Made by a program: the position numbers and the translations under genes
The notes under the pieces: model-generated
Seen by the model: the letters and a program-made list of their open reading frames with translations, nothing else
What the model was told of the DNA's origin: nothing
Databases searched by the model: none
In this document: piece after piece, positions 15,084 to 19,949 of the stretch
How the letters are laid out: each line of letters opens with the position of its first letter
Position numbering within the stretch: position 1 is the stretch's first letter
Assembly (NCBI GenBank): GCA_016840125.1
Contig: JAEOSY010000547.1
Location: 1-19,949 of the forward strand
Direction of reading: 5' to 3'
DNA: 19,949 nucleotides
DNA from: Candidatus Helarchaeota archaeon
GTDB lineage: Archaea > Asgardarchaeota > Lokiarchaeia > Helarchaeales > HEL-GB-A

Positions 15084-16619
15084 ATGTTTAGAAATATCGG
15101 ATTAGATAATATGTCTAAAATTCAATGGCTCCACAGTCACCAATTTGAAAAGCTTGTCATTATCGCGAATGCATTGAATTTTATTTTACCTTTGATGTGG
15201 TTAGGTATTTTTAATTGGATTGTTTATTCGCCCCAAGATTCAATAATGAGTTTTGTGTTGTTGGGGCTTGCTTCAGTTATCTTTGTCTTTTCTTACTACC
15301 TAGATTATAAAAAGAAGAATATATTATTTAATATAGGGTTGCTAGGTGCCCTTCTCCCTCTGTATTTTTTCGTTGGCATATTTACCTACTACCACCTTGT
15401 TTTTGCAGTTTTCAATATTATATCCATTTATGTGATGCTAAAGAACAAGGGTGGTAGGAAGGTCCTTCCTCGGTTTAAAACGAAATTTGGGAAAATCGGG
15501 TTGGTTATATTACTACTAACATTACTCATTCCTGTCGGATTCTACTTCTTATTACCACTAAGTCCCATTCAAACCATTGTTCCAGATAATAGTGCCACCA
15601 ATCTCGAAATAAACTGGACCTGGAGCGAGAATTGGACTTTCACGCAGGAAGAATTTGACGCTCTCGAATATTGCAATAACCTAACCGCAATCAATATTTC
15701 AGTAACCATTGCGCTACCGGAAGATTATATGAAAGATCGATTTAATTCGATAGTGATAAACGAGACTGAAACATTGAATGGGAAGGGAATTACAGTAGAC
15801 TTCATGCCTCTACTCCCTGAAGCCGAATACGGGCGAGATGGTTTGTATATTAACGATATAACCATCGATGATTACATGGAAACAATACAAGTTTACGATG
15901 CGTGGATATCAAATAATAGTTTGGACTCTCTCTTCCGCAGCACTATAATAGATACTGAATTATATTGGGAACGAAGAAATGAATTAATTTTTGAATGGTG
16001 GGATTATCAAACACATTACGTGGGCACAGAAAAACTTGCAACTGCCGTCAATCTTATGAAAAATGTTGGAAATGGGTCTCATCCGGTTATCTGTGCTACC
16101 TTCGGTATGCATTTAGACGATTTCGTCGATTTTGATGATGCTCAGCTGCAGCTTTCAAAGATGTCCGTTTTTCCCCCATGGAATTGGGACATGGTCGGAG
16201 TAATGATTTATGAAGTTGGGACCGGCTCTGAATTCTCCATCTGGAGCTCATGCAATGCAATCAAGTATTTTTTTGGGGATGCTGGTGTTCCATATCTCAT
16301 TTCATCTGATGATAATTATGATCGAATTGTGACGAAATTCAAGTTAATTAAGAATGTAGGCTTCGACTATTGTGGTATTTGGGCGATGTCTGATTTTCTA
16401 TACACCAAGAATTACACCACTAACGAAAAAATATCAACTCGCTTTTCAATAGATCAATTCAAGGCATTACATGATGCGATTAACGCCCATGCTGGTGCCG
16501 TTGTGATTTCCTATCAGACTTTCGACTTTACCGCCATGCATTTTCTCTTACAATTTGTTGATCTCTGGTTGTTTAATCGCTTTATTTACGATGGTGTTTG
16601 GCCAAAAATCGGTACTTAG
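15084..16619 (+). CDS. Five-TM membrane protein with large extracellular domain, function unknown
   Basis: 511 residues from ATG 15084; TTG 15072 and ATG 15111 are alternative starts. Five hydrophobic segments fill the N-terminus (about 22-48, 54-72, 79-100, 102-119, 137-159). Positive loops DYKKKN and KNKGGRKVLPRFKTKFGK fall on alternate sides, so by the positive-inside rule the remaining 350 residues lie outside. That ectodomain carries several sequons (NWT, NIS, NET, NNS, NGS, NYT). It alternates strands and helices with acidic strand ends (GITVDFMPLLPEAEYG, STIIDTELYWE, VICATFGMHLDD, WDMVGVMIYEVG, FDYCGIWAMSDF), as in TIM-barrel glycoside hydrolases, though I cannot assign a family. Near the C-terminus is a hydrophobic stretch AMHFLLQFVDLWLF. 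The nitrilase gene starts 11 bases after this stop, so the two are an operon. Confidence 0.75.
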   Translation: MFRNIGLDNMSKIQWLHSHQFEKLVIIANALNFILPLMWLGIFNWIVYSPQDSIMSFVLLGLASVIFVFSYYLDYKKKNILFNIGLLGALLPLYFFVGIFTYYHLVFAVFNIISIYVMLKNKGGRKVLPRFKTKFGKIGLVILLLTLLIPVGFYFLLPLSPIQTIVPDNSATNLEINWTWSENWTFTQEEFDALEYCNNLTAINISVTIALPEDYMKDRFNSIVINETETLNGKGITVDFMPLLPEAEYGRDGLYINDITIDDYMETIQVYDAWISNNSLDSLFRSTIIDTELYWERRNELIFEWWDYQTHYVGTEKLATAVNLMKNVGNGSHPVICATFGMHLDDFVDFDDAQLQLSKMSVFPPWNWDMVGVMIYEVGTGSEFSIWSSCNAIKYFFGDAGVPYLISSDDNYDRIVTKFKLIKNVGFDYCGIWAMSDFLYTKNYTTNEKISTRFSIDQFKALHDAINAHAGAVVISYQTFDFTAMHFLLQFVDLWLFNRFIYDGVWPKIGT

Positions 16620-16630
16620 TGGTGAATGAA

Positions 16631-17461
16631 GTGAAAGAATTTAAACTCGGCTTAATCCAAATGCGCTTCATCAATGCTAAAACAATCGACGCGAAAGAGC
16701 GCAATCTAGAGAAGGCTTATAAATTGATCGAAACTGCCCACAAGTCTGAAGTGGATTTGGTCTGTTTACCTGAATTTTTTTCGGTGGGTACATGGCTTTC
16801 CGTGGGAAAGCCGAGTAAACTCATTGAACCTTTTGAAGGACCTACCAACTTACACCTAGCAAAATTAGCCGACGAATATAATATGTATATTTGTGGGGGT
16901 TCTTTCCCTACTCTAAAAGAGGATAAAGTTTATAATATGGGCGCATTTATCACTCCGAAAGGAATCGCAGGAAGTTATATCCGAGCTTATGATCGACCTG
17001 AATACTACTCCCTTGGTTCAACCTTTCCCGTGTTTAAAACGGATATTGCTACAATCGGAGTTATTATTTGCGGTGATATCTTCGTTCCCGAAATTAGTCG
17101 CGGATATAGTCAAAAAGGGGTAGAGCTTATTCTGAATCCGACCATGAATGCCGTGATGTACTATGATCGGTTCATGGCCGCTGCGCGATCCCGTGCTTAT
17201 GAAAATCTGTGCTTTGTTGCGCAAATTGATCCCATCGGAGATCACCCCGCTTGGGGCGAAATGATTGGCGGGAGCACCATTTTCAGTCCGGAGGGGCTTA
17301 TTCTTGAGCAGGCTCCTATAAATGAGGAATTGCTCCTCACCACTCAAATAGACCCGAACCTTGAGGTTATGAAGGTGAACTGGAATACGGGGCACGAATT
17401 CTATCGAGTCGCCTTACAATCTATAATCTCGAATCTAAAATTTAGAGAAATTGATTGCTAA
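16631..17461 (+). CDS. Nitrilase-superfamily (carbon-nitrogen hydrolase) protein with Lys-to-Arg change
   Basis: I choose GTG 16631 (276 residues) because GGTGA sits 5 bases before it and the family's first strand (KEFKLGLIQM) begins at once. TTG 16598, GTG 16619 (overlapping the previous stop) and GTG 16622 are alternatives. The fold is clear: VDLVCLPEFF with catalytic Glu48; GSYIRAYDRPEYYSLG, the loop that normally carries Y-x-K-x-H-L; and GVIICGDIFVPEISR with nucleophile Cys147. The position of the catalytic Lys is Arg118, so the usual Glu-Lys-Cys triad reads Glu-Arg-Cys. Family members hydrolyse amides or nitriles, or transfer acyl groups. With Arg the activity may be altered or lost, leaving a binding role. 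It lies in an operon with the membrane ectodomain protein; the protein is probably cytosolic, and its substrate is unknown. Confidence 0.9.
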   Translation: MKEFKLGLIQMRFINAKTIDAKERNLEKAYKLIETAHKSEVDLVCLPEFFSVGTWLSVGKPSKLIEPFEGPTNLHLAKLADEYNMYICGGSFPTLKEDKVYNMGAFITPKGIAGSYIRAYDRPEYYSLGSTFPVFKTDIATIGVIICGDIFVPEISRGYSQKGVELILNPTMNAVMYYDRFMAAARSRAYENLCFVAQIDPIGDHPAWGEMIGGSTIFSPEGLILEQAPINEELLLTTQIDPNLEVMKVNWNTGHEFYRVALQSIISNLKFREIDC

Positions 17462-17559
17462 TCGAACTCTTTTAGGCAAATAGTTCGAGGAACCTTCCAA
17501 TTAGTTATAAAAAGCGATAAATCTCTCTAAAAATATAGTCGCTTTCTATACCAATGATC

Positions 17560-17640
17560 CATCTACCCGCATGCGGATGCGGACAGACCCGCCCTAAGGT
17601 GATCAGGCGGTACGCCCGTCGCCGGGTTCAAGCCATCCAG
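17560..17640 (-). ncRNA. Candidate omega RNA scaffold / right end overlapping tnpB 3' end
   Basis: The last codons of TnpB copy B and the bases just after fold, on the minus strand, into three successive GC-rich hairpins. One is CCCG-GCGA-CGGG with a GNRA tetraloop (17615-17626). The second is CCGCC...GGCGG (17589-17610). The third is AUCCG-CAUG-CGGGU (17565-17578, one G-U pair). In IS200/IS605 elements the guide RNA of TnpB overlaps the 3' end of the gene and ends at the element's right boundary, so this is the expected place. The guide would begin just below about 17560, where the DNA turns AT-rich. Location and fold are seen; identity as omega RNA is inferred. Confidence 0.5.
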
Positions 17641-19041
17641 CACAGTATTGATTGCAATCAAGAGATTTCTCTTGAGGTTGGTCGCTGGGTCTGGAGACCG
17701 GAAGGGAGTTACCCCGTAGTGCTTGAAGAGGTCGTAGAGTTGCGCCCACTGATAGTAGGGACTGCTCGGGTTCAAACGGGGTTTTACAATGCCCCCGACT
17801 TGTGCGAGCAACCGCTTATAGCAGGCTGGAAGGAATTCCGTGAACCCTACGCCTCTTCGAGCTATCACATAACTTGCCAAGATGTGATCCGAGAAGTTAA
17901 GTGACCAGGAATACTTCAACGCCCCGATGATCGTGGTGTAGGCGGGATGCACCTTGCGCACCGCGATCCCGTGCCGAATACATTTCCGTTCCAGCGCGGC
18001 GAGCATCGAAGTCTTGAATTGATTGAGTTTACGATTGCGTTTCTTATTATAGGAGAAGGACTGCGCGAAGCTGAGATCTTCGATTACCAGCCCTTTCCCC
18101 TTATTTAAACAATAATTGATGATTTTATCGAGCTTGAAGCTCGCGTAAGCATCCCGGCGACCCTTGCGGTAGGAGTGCAAGTTCCGGAACGGGACCTGTT
18201 GGTAGCTTAAAAACTGCCCCGCTTGATCAATATTGACTAGAGTGATGAAATTGTAATTGAAGTCCAGCCCGACCGCCCCGTGTTGAAACCCACAACATAG
18301 ATTGGATTCAGGCGTTTCGTAGGAGACGTGGGCATAATAGCGTACCTCCCCCTTCACCAATTTCCGCTTGACGACGACAGTATATTTGTCCAACTGGAGG
18401 AGTGCTTGGAAGGTTGTTCTTTGGCGTAGATTCACGGTGAGCGGCACGCGCAGACGTTTCGGAATCCGCCCGTGTTCCTTGTGGAAGGTGGAAACCCGCA
18501 ACTCCTCGCTGGGCAAGAGCTTCAAATTGTTATTTTGGACGCCGCCCTGCACCTTCCCATCACAGCGAAACGACGCATCCCGCTGCATGAGAAATTCCTC
18601 GCGGGAAATTTTTTTCCGAACGCGCCGCTGAAACAGCCGCTTCGTGCCGAAGACGACAGGTTTCAAAGTCAAGTGCGCCAGCCGATTTTGGAGCGACGAC
18701 CGAAGCGAAAATAGCCCGGGTAAACTCCGATCTTTGGAGTTCTTCGCTTTATTCTCTTCAATCTGCTGTTCCACGAATGCCAGTTTCTGCTTCAGATAGG
18801 TTTCGCGCTTCTTCAGCCACGTCTTCTGCTGTGCGAGTTTCGACTTATTCTCGGTCAGGATGGTATTGACGTAGGGGTTGTTCTGGCACCGTTGCATCAA
18901 GGTCTGTTGAATCCCCGTTTCCTTTTTGAACAGAAGTTGATATCCCCTCCGTTTCACCCGATTATAGATCGTGAAAATTTCGTTGAGCTTGGGCACTTGG
19001 GCGTCCGAGGGGTGCAGGCGAAAGATGATCGTGGTGAGCAT
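17563..19041 (-). CDS. tnpB: IS605 OrfB/TnpB-family RNA-guided nuclease, copy B (intact)
   Basis: Complete gene. The frame opens at ATG 19059, but copy A begins MLTT, matching the internal ATG at 19041, so I take that start (492 residues). Features, numbered from the 498-residue frame: helical N-terminus with coiled-coil 60-110; RuvC-I GLDFNYNF with Asp266; RuvC-II VIEDLSF with Glu327; candidate RuvC-III SDHILASYVIARRG with Asp391. There is no CxxC...CxxC zinc finger between motifs II and III, which marks the zinc-less TnpB branch. The C-terminus (DGLNPATGVPPDHLRAG) is encoded by the hairpin-rich candidate omega RNA. The protein is expected to cut DNA guided by that RNA. No TnpA lies nearby. 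The gene looks GC-richer than its neighbours. Confidence 0.92.
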   Translation of the reverse strand: MLTTIIFRLHPSDAQVPKLNEIFTIYNRVKRRGYQLLFKKETGIQQTLMQRCQNNPYVNTILTENKSKLAQQKTWLKKRETYLKQKLAFVEQQIEENKAKNSKDRSLPGLFSLRSSLQNRLAHLTLKPVVFGTKRLFQRRVRKKISREEFLMQRDASFRCDGKVQGGVQNNNLKLLPSEELRVSTFHKEHGRIPKRLRVPLTVNLRQRTTFQALLQLDKYTVVVKRKLVKGEVRYYAHVSYETPESNLCCGFQHGAVGLDFNYNFITLVNIDQAGQFLSYQQVPFRNLHSYRKGRRDAYASFKLDKIINYCLNKGKGLVIEDLSFAQSFSYNKKRNRKLNQFKTSMLAALERKCIRHGIAVRKVHPAYTTIIGALKYSWSLNFSDHILASYVIARRGVGFTEFLPACYKRLLAQVGGIVKPRLNPSSPYYQWAQLYDLFKHYGVTPFRSPDPATNLKRNLLIAINTVLDGLNPATGVPPDHLRAGLSASACG

Positions 19042-19081
19042 AGTGGCGATCCCAAACATTTTTAATACTTTACCACTCTAA

Positions 19082-19135
19082 GAGAAGTAGACTTCTCCAT
19101 TCTATTTAAATACATGGTTGCCGTTTGCGCAAATC
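19082..19135 (-). promoter_or_regulatory. Promoter / left-end region of TnpB copy B
   Basis: Minus strand in order: GATTTGCGCA (19126-19135, shared with copy A), palindromic TATA TATTTAAATA (19103-19112), then inverted repeat GAGAAGT-CT-ACTTCTC (19082-19097) at the predicted transcription start, an operator-like place. The start codon lies about 40 bases further on. The rest of 19136-19256 shows no convincing gene. Confidence 0.45.
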
Positions 19136-19256
19136 TCCCATATACCCATGAAAGTTCTTTTAAACTACGGAAAAAGGAGATTTTGAAATTTAAACAACGA
19201 CTTTACCTATTTAAACTGACTTCACTGGGCATTGATCGGATCATGGAATTCTCTTA

Positions 19257-19760
19257 CTAACCGAAAAACCGAAAACTCTCCCTATCAAACTCTCGCACGC
19301 GATCAATTTTCCAGCCAGCATTTCCTTGATAGTTTGGAGGGGCATAGATCAAGTGTATATCGGGAAAATATGCACCGATCCCCTTGAAAGCGAGGATTAC
19401 TGCAGGATCTTTAGGATTTTGGAAGACTTCCTTGCTTATCTCCAGGGTAATGGAACGACATTGCCGTTCGTTGAGAAATCCCAGTGAATGAATATATTCA
19501 TGAAGAAGGATGTGATACACGTATGCTAAAACGATCTCATCTGGCTGGGATTCAAGCAAGACATGGAGGGGATCGGTATTCATGATAATCATAGTTCCCC
19601 CACTAAAAAACATCCCCCCAATAAAGTTTCCACGGAACATCCCCATGGATACAAGACCGAGACTCAGACCTGCTCGATGCCGCCCTATCACTTTTTCAAC
19701 ATCGCGCTTCACCCGCTCGAAAATGGTGACCATTTGCTTCCTTAATTCTTGAAGATTCAT
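19257..19760 (-). CDS. Small HExxH zinc-metalloprotease-like protein
   Basis: 167 residues. The core is VLAYVYHILLHEYIHSLGF: the HExxH zinc motif at 87-91 sits in a hydrophobic helix, continuing as HxxGxxxE with Glu98 seven residues after the second His, which could be the third ligand. Before it, GLVSMGMFRGNFIGGMFFSGGTMIIMN looks like the beta-strand edge that usually precedes the active helix in minimal metalloproteases, and DPLHVLLE a helix. No signal peptide and no chaperone-like extra domain are seen. It is not an archaemetzincin, whose motif continues HxxGxxHC. Substrate unknown. The TATA box about 27 bases before ATG 19760 implies a leaderless mRNA. It is transcribed divergently from the 19873 gene. 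Confidence 0.75.
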   Translation of the reverse strand: MNLQELRKQMVTIFERVKRDVEKVIGRHRAGLSLGLVSMGMFRGNFIGGMFFSGGTMIIMNTDPLHVLLESQPDEIVLAYVYHILLHEYIHSLGFLNERQCRSITLEISKEVFQNPKDPAVILAFKGIGAYFPDIHLIYAPPNYQGNAGWKIDRVREFDRESFRFFG

Positions 19761-19782
19761 TGGTTATATTTAGGAAACAAGC

Positions 19783-19790
19783 TATTTAAA
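19783..19790 (-). promoter_or_regulatory. TATA box of the metalloprotease-like gene
   Basis: Minus-strand TTTAAATA lies about 27 bases before the ATG at 19760, predicting a leaderless transcript. Confidence 0.55.
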
Positions 19791-19830
19791 TTTTCACAAA
19801 ATGTGACTTTTTTACAAATTGAAGCCGTAC

Positions 19831-19840
19831 TCTTAAATAT
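19831..19840 (+). promoter_or_regulatory. TATA box of the 19873 gene
   Basis: TCTTAAATAT, centred about 37 bases before ATG 19873, predicts a leader of about 10 bases. Confidence 0.45.
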
Positions 19841-19872
19841 CTCGTACATTTTCTAACCTTGTGTGAGTCCCC

Positions 19873-19949
19873 ATGAGGAAAAGTGATGAAGAGTTTGATA
19901 AATTCATAGACCAACTCCAAGAGGAAATAAATCAAGAAGAACTACGTGA
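19873..19949 (+). CDS. N-terminus of an unknown gene running off the window
   Basis: ATG 19873 opens a frame with no stop to the window end: MRKSDEEFDKFIDQLQEEIN, then QEELR. It is a strongly charged amphipathic helix. A TATA box at the right distance and the archaeal-looking start support a real gene, but 25 residues are too few to name a family. Confidence 0.55.
   Translation, partial: MRKSDEEFDKFIDQLQEEINQEELR

Noticed and set aside
17462..17560. Possible tRNA-like or promoter sequence after the nitrilase gene (GTTCGAGGAACC, TTATAAAAAG)
   Set aside because: No cloverleaf could be drawn around it and no plus-strand gene follows; it is probably plain flanking DNA at the right end of TnpB copy B.
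17554..17904. 116-codon plus-strand frame with cysteines and a basic composition
   Set aside because: It lies wholly antisense to the 3' half of the intact TnpB copy B; the GC-rich opposite strand easily leaves such frames open.
19183..19260. 25-residue plus-strand frame from TTG with AAGGAGA just before it
   Set aside because: The ribosome-site match is good, but the start is TTG, the peptide is short, it overlaps the stop of the metalloprotease-like gene on the other strand, and no homologue is recognised.

Overview
The window reads as about 20 kb of chromosomal DNA from an archaeon. Evidence: TATA-type promoters about 25 bases before starts, apparently leaderless or short-leader genes, strong purine-rich ribosome sites only inside operons, AT-rich coding DNA, and surface proteins rich in N-x-S/T sequons. 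The mix of a DUF998-type membrane family, a 7TM protein with a longin/roadblock-like cytoplasmic part, and a NosD-type beta-helix surface protein ending in a SHOCT motif suggests an Asgard archaeon (Loki-/Thor-like). That placement is inference; there is no rRNA or other marker to fix it.

Layout. Positions 1-1390 (minus) hold an IS605 OrfB/TnpB-family gene cut by the window edge. Position 1844 starts an unknown helical protein. Positions 2545-5837 (minus) hold four tandem paralogues of a six-TM DUF998-like protein; three form an operon and the fourth has its own promoter. Positions 6145-8155 (minus) form a two-gene operon: a three-winged-helix regulator followed by a 7TM protein with a longin-like cytoplasmic domain. 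Both use GTG starts. Positions 8462-8986 (plus) encode an unknown soluble protein and 9193-14802 an 1869-residue surface protein. Their promoters share an identical 26-base block. Positions 14830-14977 (minus) are a frameshifted, truncated fifth DUF998 copy. Positions 15084-17461 (plus) pair a 5-TM protein carrying a large ectodomain with a nitrilase-superfamily protein whose catalytic lysine is replaced by arginine. Positions 17563-19041 (minus) hold a second, intact TnpB, with hairpins at its 3' end that look like a guide (omega) RNA scaffold. Positions 19257-19760 (minus) encode a small HExxH protein, and the divergent 19873 gene runs off the edge.

How the parts may work together (inference): most of the region concerns the membrane and cell surface. 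The wHTH/7TM-longin pair looks like a sensor and regulator unit. It lies divergent to two genes that share one promoter module, which makes a local surface regulon plausible. The two TnpB copies are direct repeats that bracket all this and could mediate loss or amplification of the whole block. No tRNA, rRNA or CRISPR array was seen.
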